Notes under the pieces: generated by a model | The model's database searches: none | What the model was told of the DNA's origin: nothing | What the model saw: only the letters and a program-made list of their open reading frames with translations | Position numbers and translations under genes: made by a program | Shown: positions 8,072 to 15,765 of the stretch, piece after piece | How the letters are laid out: each line of letters opens with the position of its first letter | Numbering within the stretch: position 1 is the first letter of the stretch | DNA from: CAVUNY01 sp963768585 | Lineage (GTDB): Bacteria; Chloroflexota; Anaerolineae; Anaerolineales; Anaerolineaceae | Assembly: GCA_963768585.1 (NCBI GenBank) | Contig: CAVYIF010000006.1 | Location: 140,966 to 204,965 of the forward strand | DNA: 64,000 bases | Direction of reading: 5' to 3'

Positions 8072-9187
8072 TTGAAAAATTTCATAGCCAATTTTCTTAG
8101 ATCTTCCAGACTTCGTCCCTGGATGCTGACCTTGCTGATTGCAAGCGCTTATTGTTTGTTCACATTGGTCAGGTTCTCTTGGGACCCCATGGCATTTGTC
8201 CGTGTCGGCCAGCAATTTGATCCGGTGCATGGTGTCGCGGGCATGGGGTACGATGGTCAATTTGCGTATCAAATTGCGCGAAACCCCGGTGGTGCGGCAC
8301 CTCTGCTGGACGTCCCGGCTTACCGCTACCAACGCATTTTCTACCCTCTGCTGGCGAGGTGGTTGGCGTTAGGCTATCCCAATGCAATTCCCTGGACATT
8401 AATTTTCGTCAACCTGGGCAGCCTGACTCTGGGTGTGCTGGCTACCGAGAAATTGTTGGCGGCCCATGGTCGCAGCCGTTGGTATGCCCTGGCGTACGGT
8501 TTATTCGGCGGATTTCTCATTTCAGTTCGTATGGATTTAACCGAGCCGTTGGCCTATGCCCTTGTGCAATGGGGAGTTTATTATTTCGATCAGAAACGGT
8601 CAGGCTTTAGCCTGTTATTGTTCATCCTTGCCAGTTTAACGCGCGAACTGGCTTTAATTTTTGCGGCGGGTTGCGTCTTATCGATGTTCGCAGATAGACA
8701 ATGGCGGCGTGGGTTTGTTTGGGGCGTGGCTGCTGTTCTTCCATTTGGATTATGGCAAGTATACTTGCGCTTTTGGTTAGGAAGCTGGGGGGTCAGTTCA
8801 GGTGGGGCGTTTGCCAGTTCCTTTGAATTGATCCCCTTTCGTGGTTGGTGGGAGATGATATATACGCAAGAACTGCAGATATTCATCGTCCTTTCTTTGA
8901 TTGTATTGCTTGTGGCGCTCATCCCTGCTTCGATGGCGATTATCGCAAGCCTACGGGCACTTTCTCGACAAAAGTATGGCCTTGGCGTCTGGTTGCTTCT
9001 CTTAAATGCGCTTATATTCCCATTCTTGCCATCTTCGAATGTGCTCCATTTGCCCGGATTGCTGCGTGTGACCGCTGGCCTGGTGGCAGCGGTGTTAGAT
9101 TATGGCGCACTTAAATCATCCTGGCAGGCACTTCAATATAGTCAGCTTTGGCTGTTGTTATTGGTATTTGGCGAAGGTTTGATCTAG
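8072..9187 (+). CDS. Multi-pass membrane protein of the cell-surface glycopolymer (AZOBR_p60025-like) type
   Basis: A 371-residue polytopic membrane protein with about eight to nine hydrophobic segments. The periplasmic motif GMGYDGQFAYQIARNP followed by YRYQRIFYPLLARWLA is typical of a family linked to cell-surface glycopolymer formation, distantly related to GT-C glycosyltransferases. The conserved Asp of GYDGQ would be the candidate catalytic residue. The start is TTG at 8072, 17 bases after the GH3 stop. It is convergent with a mannosyltransferase-like gene just beyond, suggesting a shared envelope-glycan role. The function is inferred from family resemblance only. Confidence 0.6.
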   Translation: MKNFIANFLRSSRLRPWMLTLLIASAYCLFTLVRFSWDPMAFVRVGQQFDPVHGVAGMGYDGQFAYQIARNPGGAAPLLDVPAYRYQRIFYPLLARWLALGYPNAIPWTLIFVNLGSLTLGVLATEKLLAAHGRSRWYALAYGLFGGFLISVRMDLTEPLAYALVQWGVYYFDQKRSGFSLLLFILASLTRELALIFAAGCVLSMFADRQWRRGFVWGVAAVLPFGLWQVYLRFWLGSWGVSSGGAFASSFELIPFRGWWEMIYTQELQIFIVLSLIVLLVALIPASMAIIASLRALSRQKYGLGVWLLLLNALIFPFLPSSNVLHLPGLLRVTAGLVAAVLDYGALKSSWQALQYSQLWLLLLVFGEGLI

Positions 9188-9205
9188 CATTCCCTTAACG
9201 ATCGG

Positions 9206-10405
9206 TCAGCCCACCCATTTCCACATAAAAAACATTGCGCTCATCCCCAGGGTTAGCAGGAAACCAACGCCAAAAGCAATGAGTTTCCCCAGCCTATTCA
9301 AGTTTTGCCGTCCCATCACTATATACATTGGAAACATGATCACAATTAAACGATTAAAGCTGAGCAGAGGGTCATTAGCAGCCCGACTGGACAGAATATA
9401 CAAAAGAAAAGAAATCTGGTAAATATTGAGAGCCAAAGGCAAATACCGCCACCCCACAACAACCGCCCAGATTGCCAGGATCAATTCCAGGGAATTAATA
9501 CCCAGAACCCAATTTTCGACCCACCCAAAAGGAAAACTTCGCAAAACAATCCCGAGTGTTTCCCATGGCGGAGAAAAAAACCGGGACCATATTGTATTTT
9601 GAAGCATAAAAAACGATGGTAATCCCATCGCCTCACGCCACGCCAGAAACAAAGCCATCCCTAAGAAAGGCAAGACAGCTGCCGACAACATCGCCCCCCA
9701 CCGCAGGCTGGAACGCCATTTCTGTGATCGAAAAAGGTGCCTGTCCGGCCAAATAGATTGTACTGCCTGAACAAAGAGCATAACCGTGAGAGGCAGCACC
9801 GTACCATGAGTTAACCCGGCCAACAAGCCGGCCAGGCCGGCCGCTAACCAATGACCGCGCTCAGCCTGGCGATAGGCTATTAATATCCAAAGTAAAGCCA
9901 GGGCCTGGGGGAAAATACCGAATAGAATGAAAGAAGTTGGAAAAAGGATCAGGGCCGTCAGGGTTTGCGCCGCCACCGAATCGGAAAAGAGATCGCGCGC
10001 AATTTTATACAGCAAAACAAAATCCAGCAAGGTTACCAAAGTGCTGAACAAAACCAAAACAGTTAAAGTTGGCAATCCCGTCACCTGGACAAAGAATCTT
10101 CCTAATAGAGGGTATGCCGGAAAAAAAGCAGATAGATCAGTGGTGTAAAAATGTTCCGCAATGTATTGATAATGGATTCCATCCCAACGCTGCCACATAC
10201 CCAGCAGGGCACCCTGCCACCCCTCCAATACCGGCGCGACCTTAAAGTAAAAATAACCGCCAGCGGGCATCAACTGCTGGAACCAGATCCAGGCTCCCCA
10301 CACTCCCAGGCCCAGGCGGACCGCCGCCCAGTTTAATAAGGCAATCCGCCAGGAAGGATTGAACGCAAGGGCTGCGGTTTTGAATCGAGAATAAATTGAG
10401 ACCAA
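9206..10405 (-). CDS. GT-C mannosyltransferase-like membrane protein (PIG-V-like)
   Basis: A 399-residue protein with many transmembrane segments and the motif QRWDGIHYQYIAEHFYTTD, which corresponds to the WDxxxY loop of PIG-V-like GT-C mannosyltransferases that use polyprenyl-phosphate sugars. FFPAYPLLGRF follows, also typical. It would add a sugar to a lipid-linked or surface acceptor on the outer face of the membrane. The start is TTG at 10405, directly after the TGA of the upstream small gene (TGATTG), implying coupled translation. The acceptor is unknown. Confidence 0.75.
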   Translation of the reverse strand: MVSIYSRFKTAALAFNPSWRIALLNWAAVRLGLGVWGAWIWFQQLMPAGGYFYFKVAPVLEGWQGALLGMWQRWDGIHYQYIAEHFYTTDLSAFFPAYPLLGRFFVQVTGLPTLTVLVLFSTLVTLLDFVLLYKIARDLFSDSVAAQTLTALILFPTSFILFGIFPQALALLWILIAYRQAERGHWLAAGLAGLLAGLTHGTVLPLTVMLFVQAVQSIWPDRHLFRSQKWRSSLRWGAMLSAAVLPFLGMALFLAWREAMGLPSFFMLQNTIWSRFFSPPWETLGIVLRSFPFGWVENWVLGINSLELILAIWAVVVGWRYLPLALNIYQISFLLYILSSRAANDPLLSFNRLIVIMFPMYIVMGRQNLNRLGKLIAFGVGFLLTLGMSAMFFMWKWVG

Positions 10406-10633
10406 TCAGTTTACCCCTGAGAAAATTTGGGTTTGGACCAACGGTATAAACGTTCGCAAACCGGCCAGTAAGCCGCGGTGCTGCAAGGTATATGCGCCGC
10501 CCTGCGCATCATCGCGATAAATATCAAAACCAGCCACCGCACCCTGCACCCACACCAGCGCCAGGGTGCTGGGTTCCCCGGCCGCATTTAATAAGATCAC
10601 CGCACTTAGAACCAACGTGAGCACTGCCTTCAT
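10406..10633 (-). CDS. Small exported hypothetical protein
   Basis: A 75-residue protein that I do not recognise. Residues 1-19 form a signal-peptide-like segment (KAVLTLVLSAVILLNAAG); the rest reads VWVQGAVAGFDIYRDDAQGG and looks like a short beta-rich exported domain. The stop abuts the start of the mannosyltransferase-like gene, so the two are probably cotranscribed. It could be a fragment of a larger protein, but the start codon and the coupling favour a real small gene. Confidence 0.5.
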   Translation of the reverse strand: MKAVLTLVLSAVILLNAAGEPSTLALVWVQGAVAGFDIYRDDAQGGAYTLQHRGLLAGLRTFIPLVQTQIFSGVN

Positions 10634-10827
10634 AGGTATAGTGTAGCAAGAAACCAGCTAAAACGGCTTTACGCATTTGTGATGTCATCATCTCAAATGC
10701 GTCCCAGACTCTAATTCTTACAATAAATATATGATTTGTTTGCATTCTTCTGATACGCGGGGAGTATGATTTATTTTAGATTGAAGCAAAAAAATATACG
10801 ACCCGTAAGGATCTTTTGGAGGATTAA

Positions 10828-11241
10828 ATGACTTTCTATATGACCACCCCGATGCACACCATGACCCGCCGCCGGATGAACCGCTGGTTCAATGCCGCGA
10901 CGGATGCGACCCCTGAGGTTTCATTCCCGATCGACATCAAGAATGAAGCCGAGGCCTACGTAATCAGCGCGCTGCTGCCTGGCGTGACCGCCGAAGACCT
11001 GAATGTTCAGGTTCAGAACGACGTGCTCTCGATCGAGGGCGAAATGAAGCACAACCGCGAAGAGAACGAGAGCTACCTGCTGCAGGAACGCCCGTCTGGC
11101 AAGTTCTTCCGCTCCTTCGAACTGCCTGACGCGGTAGACGCCAGTAAGGTGGAAGCCGCTCTGACCAATGGTGTGCTCACCCTGCGCCTGCCCAAGGCTG
11201 AAGAAGCCCTCCCGCGCAGCATTAAAATCAGCAGCAACTAA
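10828..11241 (+). CDS. Hsp20/alpha-crystallin family small heat-shock protein
   Basis: A 137-residue small heat-shock protein, an ATP-independent chaperone holding unfolded proteins in the cytoplasm. The alpha-crystallin domain runs from about residue 30 (VSFPIDIKNEAEAYVISALLPG) to 130, with the signature LTNGVLTLRLPK near the end and an IKI motif at the C-terminus for oligomer contacts. The start is supported by a strong GGAGG eight bases upstream. The gene stands alone, with an inverted repeat and T-rich tail just downstream. No CIRCE element is seen in the 180 bases upstream. Confidence 0.93.
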   Translation: MTFYMTTPMHTMTRRRMNRWFNAATDATPEVSFPIDIKNEAEAYVISALLPGVTAEDLNVQVQNDVLSIEGEMKHNREENESYLLQERPSGKFFRSFELPDAVDASKVEAALTNGVLTLRLPKAEEALPRSIKISSN

Positions 11242-11263
11242 TTCCGCTTGAGCGTTATATACA

Positions 11264-11300
11264 TGAATCACCCCAAATTAATTGGGTGATTAGTTTCTTT
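11264..11300 (+). terminator. Probable terminator of the Hsp20 gene
   Basis: ATCACCC and GGGTGAT form a stem around a ten-base loop just after the Hsp20 stop, followed by TTAGTTTCTTTTT. Confidence 0.6.
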
Positions 11301-11302
11301 TT

Positions 11303-11430
11303 CCCCATCCCCCAGCCCCTTCCCGAATCGGGGAAGGGGAGAAGAATATGAAGAGGTGATTTTCGGCGCTGCGCCGAAAATCACCTCTTACTCGATTCCC
11401 CCGCCCAGCGAGGGCGGGGGTTAGGGGGTG
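11303..11430. repeat. Composite intergenic repeat with a 39-base palindrome
   Basis: Three nested inverted repeats lie side by side. The first pairs CCCCTTCCC with GGGAAGGGG. The second is a perfect 39-base palindrome at 11351-11389 (19-base arms around one T, beginning AAGAGGTGATTTTCGG). The third pairs CCCCCGCCC with GGGCGGGGG. Outer C-rich and G-rich arms (CCCATCCCCCAGCCCC and GGGGGTTAGGGGG) also partly pair. The sequence belongs to the widespread 'SPTPGPSP' type of repeat; another copy lies at 21461-21496. Confidence 0.7.
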
Positions 11431-11503
11431 GGTGGTGAAGTGTCCCCATGACAATCCTGAAATATTAATTTCGGGGGTTGTCATATATGTAATTCACGAC
11501 CAT

Positions 11504-12922
11504 TTACAGGCGAAATGCCCGCGCAACCTGAGCCTCATCCCAGCCGCGCGGAGCGTAGCTCCCATGGCGGTGGTCAAGGATATAATCGCCGCGAAAATCT
11601 CCCGCCCGGATGCGCTGCAGCCATTCCACCAGGGTGTCGATTTCTTCCAGCGTGTTGTAGCAGCCAAAACTGGCGCGCACCAGGCCGGGCATGTCCTCGC
11701 GGTCGCCCGCCAGGACGTGCCCGCGAAAAGTCTGGTAGGTTTCGCCCCCAATCTTTAGCAGCGTAAGAATGTAAGGATGGGCGCAAAAACAACCGTCGCG
11801 CACGCCAATCCCCCCTTCATAGGCCAGAATCGCCGCCACCAGGGCGTGGTGATAACCATCCAGGTTGAAGGCGATCACCCCCAGGCGGTCTTCCAGGCGC
11901 TCGGGGTCGGCCGATCCGACCACCTGCAGCCCATCCACTTCGCACAAACGGTGCAAGATGTGGCGAGTCAGTTCTTTTTCGTGCTGCGCCACAGCGTCCA
12001 TGCCCACCGCTGAGAGAATGCGCAGGCTGGCTGCCAGGGCAACCGCTCCGGCCACGTTGGGGCTGCCCGCCTCGTTGCGTTCGGGTGCGGACGCCCAGTA
12101 GACTTCATCCCGGGTGACCAATTCGATCGTGCCGCCGCCGCGCATCTGGGGCGGCATCTGGCTGAAATAATCTTTGGGGCCGATCAGTGCGCCCGTCCCG
12201 TAAGGGGCATACATCTTGTGGGCAGAGAGCGTTAGAAAATCCAGATAGCGCGGCGTGCCCGCCAGACCCTTGTGGATGGCGCGGTGTGGGGCGAGCTGGG
12301 CGCTGTCCACCAGGATGCGCGCGCCGTGGCGGTGGGCCAGTTCCGCCATGGCATAAACCGGCGGCATGAACCCGGTAACATTCGAAGCACCGGTCACCGC
12401 AACCAGGCGCACGTGCCCGCCGTGCTGGCGCAGCTTGGCCTCGTAGTCGTTCATGTCCAGTTGGCCTTCCTCGTCCACTTCGATATAAACCACCTGGGCA
12501 TATTCTCGCCAGGGCAGGTCGTTGGAATGGTGCTCCATCACGCTGCATAGGACGACATCATTTAGCTGCCAGGGAGTGACCTCCGCCAGGGTATTGGTGG
12601 CTTCGGTCGTATTCTTGCCAAAGATGACCACGTCCGCCTGCGGGTCGGCGCCTACAAAATCGGCCACGATCTGGCGCGCCTGCTCGTAAACTTGCGTCGA
12701 AACCAGCGATTTGAAGCCTGATCCGCGGTGAATGCTGGCGTAGGTTTCCATAAGCTGGTCCACTTTTTCCACCACACCCCGCAAAGCCGGCGTGCTGGCG
12801 CCGTTATCGAAGTTGATGTAAGTGCGGCTCGTGCCGTCCAGAAGCGGCACCCGGGTGTCCAGTCCCACAATCTGCGCTCGCAAGGATGCGATGTTTGGAT
12901 GGGTACTCTCATTAGCAGTCAT
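11504..12922 (-). CDS. Class V aminotransferase / cysteine desulfurase-like PLP enzyme
   Basis: A 472-residue fold-type I PLP enzyme related to SufS/CsdA. The PLP lysine is Lys236 in TLSAHKMYAPYG, Asp206 in LVDSAQLAPH binds the ring nitrogen, and His131 in SVMEHHSNDLPW stacks on the cofactor. A Cys sits in RDGCFCAHP (residues 378 and 380), close to the position of the catalytic Cys of desulfurases. It may release sulfur from cysteine or act on another amino acid. The protein is about 60 residues longer than SufS and no suf genes adjoin it, so a role in Fe-S assembly is not assured. GGAGA precedes the ATG. Confidence 0.8.
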   Translation of the reverse strand: MTANESTHPNIASLRAQIVGLDTRVPLLDGTSRTYINFDNGASTPALRGVVEKVDQLMETYASIHRGSGFKSLVSTQVYEQARQIVADFVGADPQADVVIFGKNTTEATNTLAEVTPWQLNDVVLCSVMEHHSNDLPWREYAQVVYIEVDEEGQLDMNDYEAKLRQHGGHVRLVAVTGASNVTGFMPPVYAMAELAHRHGARILVDSAQLAPHRAIHKGLAGTPRYLDFLTLSAHKMYAPYGTGALIGPKDYFSQMPPQMRGGGTIELVTRDEVYWASAPERNEAGSPNVAGAVALAASLRILSAVGMDAVAQHEKELTRHILHRLCEVDGLQVVGSADPERLEDRLGVIAFNLDGYHHALVAAILAYEGGIGVRDGCFCAHPYILTLLKIGGETYQTFRGHVLAGDREDMPGLVRASFGCYNTLEEIDTLVEWLQRIRAGDFRGDYILDHRHGSYAPRGWDEAQVARAFRL

Positions 12923-12955
12923 GTGTTCTCCATAATGAATAATCCCAAAGAAAGC

Positions 12956-12979
12956 TGCCTGTAGGAACAGGCATTTTTT
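12956..12979. terminator. Terminator-like hairpin between gntR-type gene and aminotransferase gene
   Basis: TGCCTGT (12956-12962) and ACAGGCA (12967-12973) form a stem. On the plus strand it is followed by six T. On the minus strand, where the regulator gene ends at 13001, it is followed by a T-rich stretch, so it may reduce readthrough into the aminotransferase gene. Confidence 0.5.
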
Positions 12980-13000
12980 GATTGAAACGCGTCATACGCG

Positions 13001-13657
13001 TTAATGTACGTTGACCGGTTCCTGCCCGCGGCGCAGGGCTTCGAGGACGCGCTGCTGTGAGCGGCTGATCTGAGCCCGCACCACCTGCCCGGCGCGGTCC
13101 GCGTCCCGGGCCAGCAGCACCGCGGCCAGATCGGTATGCTCAGACTGCATCTCCTCGGCGCTGTCGCGCAGGTCCAACCCGAGATGAAAGATGCGCGACA
13201 GTTCATCTAAAAGCGCCCCCAGCATTTCCGCCAGGCGCGGGTTGCCCGCCAGCACGGCGATCGAATCATGAAAAGCCGCGTTCCGTTCCAGAAAGCGCAC
13301 GTACTGCTCGTGATTCTTGTATACATAGGTGAAGCGCGCGCTTTCGGCGACCTGGCGCAGTTGGGCGTCGCTGGCTCGTTCCACGGCCAGGCGCACGGCG
13401 GCAGTCTCTAAAATCATGCGCACCTCGTACAGGTGGCGCACCATTTCTTCGGTAACCGGGCTGACGATATAGCCAAACCGCGGGTAAGGCTGCACCAGGC
13501 CCTCATGCGCCAGGCGCAGCAGGGCTTCGCGAATGGGGGTCATCCCCAGGCCGAATTTTTCAACCAGGCGCGCCTGGACAATCTGCTGGCCAGGCGCCAG
13601 GCTGCAGGTGAGGATTTCGCCGCGGATCAGGTCATAGGCTTTTTGGGCAATGCTCAT
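13001..13657 (-). CDS. GntR-family transcriptional regulator with FCD domain
   Basis: A 218-residue FadR-subfamily regulator. Residues 1-70 form the winged helix (KAYDLIRGEILTCSLAPG, LGMTPIREALLRLAHEGL) and residues about 75-210 the all-helical FCD ligand domain with metal-binding His and Asp positions. Such proteins bind short palindromes as dimers and leave DNA when a carboxylic acid or sugar acid binds. The start is ATG 13657; a TTG one codon upstream is possible. The gene faces an HTH-PNPOx gene across a 150-base region with three TCTGATATAT copies, so autoregulation and repression of the divergent gene are likely. The ligand is unknown. Confidence 0.88.
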   Translation of the reverse strand: MSIAQKAYDLIRGEILTCSLAPGQQIVQARLVEKFGLGMTPIREALLRLAHEGLVQPYPRFGYIVSPVTEEMVRHLYEVRMILETAAVRLAVERASDAQLRQVAESARFTYVYKNHEQYVRFLERNAAFHDSIAVLAGNPRLAEMLGALLDELSRIFHLGLDLRDSAEEMQSEHTDLAAVLLARDADRAGQVVRAQISRSQQRVLEALRRGQEPVNVH

Positions 13658-13671
13658 CAAAAAAAATGGTT

Positions 13672-13700
13672 CCTCTGATATATCAGTAATATATCAGAGG
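13672..13700. promoter_or_regulatory. Candidate GntR operator (TCTGATATAT inverted repeat)
   Basis: CCTCTGATATAT (13672-13683), five bases, then ATATATCAGAGG (13689-13700) form a perfect inverted repeat. It covers the predicted -10 and transcription start of the gntR-type gene (-10 TATCCT on the minus strand at 13703-13698, 17 bases from TTGACC at 13726-13721). A third copy of TCTGATATAT lies at 13788-13797. Confidence 0.65.
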
Positions 13701-13715
13701 ATACACCTGAAAATA

Positions 13716-13798
13716 AGCAAGGTCAAGGAAATCGATCATTTTAAGATAGCTTTTTCGCGAATTCCCCTCTTGACCTTGCTCCTATCGTCTGATATATT
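13716..13798. promoter_or_regulatory. Symmetric divergent promoters of the two regulator genes
   Basis: AGCAAGGTCAAG (13716-13727) and its reverse complement CTTGACCTTGCT (13769-13780) each hold a -35 element TTGACC. Rightward: TTGACC 13770-13775, 17 bases, TATATT 13793-13798. Leftward: TTGACC 13726-13721, 17 bases, TATCCT 13703-13698. The third TCTGATATAT copy overlaps the rightward -10. Confidence 0.65.
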
Positions 13799-13804
13799 GG
13801 ACTT

Positions 13805-14920
13805 ATGTCCGGAAAAACAGACGAACCTCAAGCCTCTGCCGCCCGCCGCACCCTGCGGCTGGTGGAACTGCTCCTGGCCAACCCCAATGGATTGAGCCCA
13901 CAGGAGCTGGTGGGCGAGTTGGAAAGCTCGCGCAGCACGCTCTTCGTGCTTTTAAACACCCTTAAAAAGCTCGGTTATGTGGAGCAAAGCGAAAAACGCG
14001 GGCGCTACCGGGCTGGTGCGCGTCTGCAGGCCTGGCGCGCTTCCGGCCCCGGCCAGACCGCCGATCTGAGCCAGGCCTTTTACCAGGAAGCCGAACGGCG
14101 GGCCTTCTCCGAAACCCTGGCGCTGGTCGCGCCGGCGACCGGAGGGCCGCTGGTGCTGGCCCAGGTCGAGGGCAGCCAGCAGGTACGCGCGGTGCTCGCC
14201 ACCGGGCAAAACGCTCGCGGCCTGCAGGCCGCGAGCCAGGTGCTGGCCGATCAACCGCCGGAAAGTGTCTGCGCCAACGGCTATGCCCTGGTCCATCTGG
14301 CGGAGACGCTCGAGCTGGCTCTGCCGGTGTGCCGCGACGGCAGCCGGGCGGAAGCGGCCCTGCTGTTGAGCGCGCCGGCTTTCCGTTGGGACGACCAGCG
14401 CTTGCTGGGCGCTTTCCTGCCTGAAATGCGCGCCATGGCAGCCCGGCTGTCTTACCGCCTGGGAGCCAGCTTTTACGCGCCTTATCAGGGTGCGGATGAA
14501 CGCTCTTTGAAGCCAACCAGCGCCCTTTCGGCGGACGAGATCGCCGCCTTCCTGTCCGGCCCGTGGACAGCGCGCCTGGCCTGCATCCGCCCTGATGGGC
14601 GGCCGCATGTCATCCCCGTCTGGCAGGAGTGGGACGGCAGCGGCTTCACTGTGATCACCTGGCAGGGCTCGCAGTGGGCCGGCTACCTGCGCCAGAATGC
14701 CAACGTGTCGCTCACCGTGGATGAACCCTGGCCGCCGCTGCGCCGCGTAACCTGCCGCGGGATGGCTTCGCCCATCTCGGAACCTGCCGACCTGCCGCTT
14801 CTGGCCGACCGCCTGGCGCGGCGCTACCTGGGCCAGCCGGCCGCCGGCCTGGCGCACCAGGTCGAAGGCGCCTTTCACATCCTTCCCGATTCCCTGAGCG
14901 GCTTCCAGGGTCTCAGTTGA
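13805..14920 (+). CDS. Fusion regulator: IclR-like winged helix plus PNPOx-like flavin-binding domain
   Basis: A 371-residue protein. Residues about 10-70 are an IclR-type winged helix (ARRTLRLVELLLANPNGLSP, SRSTLFVLLNTLKKLGYVEQ). A central region of about 170 residues resembles an IclR effector domain only weakly. Residues about 240-360 form a pyridoxamine 5'-phosphate oxidase-like split barrel (RLACIRPDGRPHVIPVWQEW, VTCRGMASPISEPAD). The protein may sense a flavin, B6 vitamer or related ligand and control the ABC importer that begins 83 bases downstream. That link is inferred from position. A -10 box ends six bases before the ATG and no ribosome-binding site is visible, suggesting a leaderless mRNA. 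Confidence 0.7.
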   Translation: MSGKTDEPQASAARRTLRLVELLLANPNGLSPQELVGELESSRSTLFVLLNTLKKLGYVEQSEKRGRYRAGARLQAWRASGPGQTADLSQAFYQEAERRAFSETLALVAPATGGPLVLAQVEGSQQVRAVLATGQNARGLQAASQVLADQPPESVCANGYALVHLAETLELALPVCRDGSRAEAALLLSAPAFRWDDQRLLGAFLPEMRAMAARLSYRLGASFYAPYQGADERSLKPTSALSADEIAAFLSGPWTARLACIRPDGRPHVIPVWQEWDGSGFTVITWQGSQWAGYLRQNANVSLTVDEPWPPLRRVTCRGMASPISEPADLPLLADRLARRYLGQPAAGLAHQVEGAFHILPDSLSGFQGLS

Positions 14921-15003
14921 AAACCACGCAAACTTCCTGGACCAACCCAAATGGCCTTTCCCTGTGTTCTCCGTGGTTCCGTGGTGAGATGATATAAAAT
15001 CCA

Positions 15004-15765
15004 ATGAATATCCAAATCGACCACCTCTCGCACACTTATCCCGGCAAACCTCCGCGCGCCGCCCTGCACGACATCCAGCTCGAGGTGCCGCAGGGCCAGT
15101 TCTGTGCCATCCTCGGGCCTAGCGGCTGCGGCAAGTCCACCCTGCTGCGCCTGGCTGCCGGCCTGCTTCAACCCAGCGCCGGTCAGGTCCGCCTCGACGG
15201 GCAGCCGCCCGAACGGGCCGCCGCCGAGCGGCGCATCGCCTGGCTGGCCCAATCTCCGGCGCTTTTTCCCTGGCTGAATGCGCGCGCCAATGTGGCCCTG
15301 GTAAAGCGCTTCGCCCGCCCCGGCCACAACGGCCACCTTGCGCCGGAGGAAGCCCTGGCGCGGGTCGGTCTGGCGGACGCCGTGGGAGTCTATCCCCACC
15401 AGCTCAGCGGCGGCATGCAGCAGCGCCTGGCGCTGGCCCGCGTCCTGTGCCAGGGGGCCGGGGTATGGCTGATGGACGAGCCCTTTGCCGCACTGGATGC
15501 CCTGACCCGCGAGCATCTGGCGGCCGAGCTGGTTTCTTTATGGCAGCCGCTGCAGCCAACCGTGCTGTGGGTGACCCACAACGTGCACGAAGCCCTGCGC
15601 CTGGCCGACCGGGTGGTGGTGCTCAGCCCGCGCCCGGGTGAGGTGGTGCTCGACCTGGCGCTGAACCTCGACCGTCCGCGCCGCGAAGAGGCCCCTGCCT
15701 ACCAGGCTTACCTGGGCCAGCTGCGCCAGGCATTGGGCCTGGTGGTTGCATGGGAGGCCGTATGA
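15004..15765 (+). CDS. ABC importer ATP-binding protein (SsuB/TauB/ThiZ-like)
   Basis: A 253-residue cytoplasmic ATPase. Walker A is GPSGCGKST at about residues 39-47, the ABC signature is LSGGMQQRLALARVL, Walker B is VWLMDEPFAALD, and the switch His is in VLWVTHNVHEALRLADRVVVL. It belongs to the nitrate/sulfonate/taurine-type group that also serves riboflavin (RibXY) and pyrimidine (ThiXYZ) importers. It overlaps the permease gene by 16 bases and forms one operon with the permease and binding-protein genes. No clear ribosome-binding site is seen before 15004. Confidence 0.9.
   Translation: MNIQIDHLSHTYPGKPPRAALHDIQLEVPQGQFCAILGPSGCGKSTLLRLAAGLLQPSAGQVRLDGQPPERAAAERRIAWLAQSPALFPWLNARANVALVKRFARPGHNGHLAPEEALARVGLADAVGVYPHQLSGGMQQRLALARVLCQGAGVWLMDEPFAALDALTREHLAAELVSLWQPLQPTVLWVTHNVHEALRLADRVVVLSPRPGEVVLDLALNLDRPRREEAPAYQAYLGQLRQALGLVVAWEAV

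Noticed and set aside
11290..11484. 64-residue frame across the composite repeat
   Set aside because: Its translation (PLTPALAGRGNRVRG) is the typical reading of the intergenic repeat and not a protein.
13952..15004. 350-residue minus-strand frame opposite the HTH-PNPOx gene
   Set aside because: Antisense shadow; the plus strand has clear winged-helix and split-barrel motifs.
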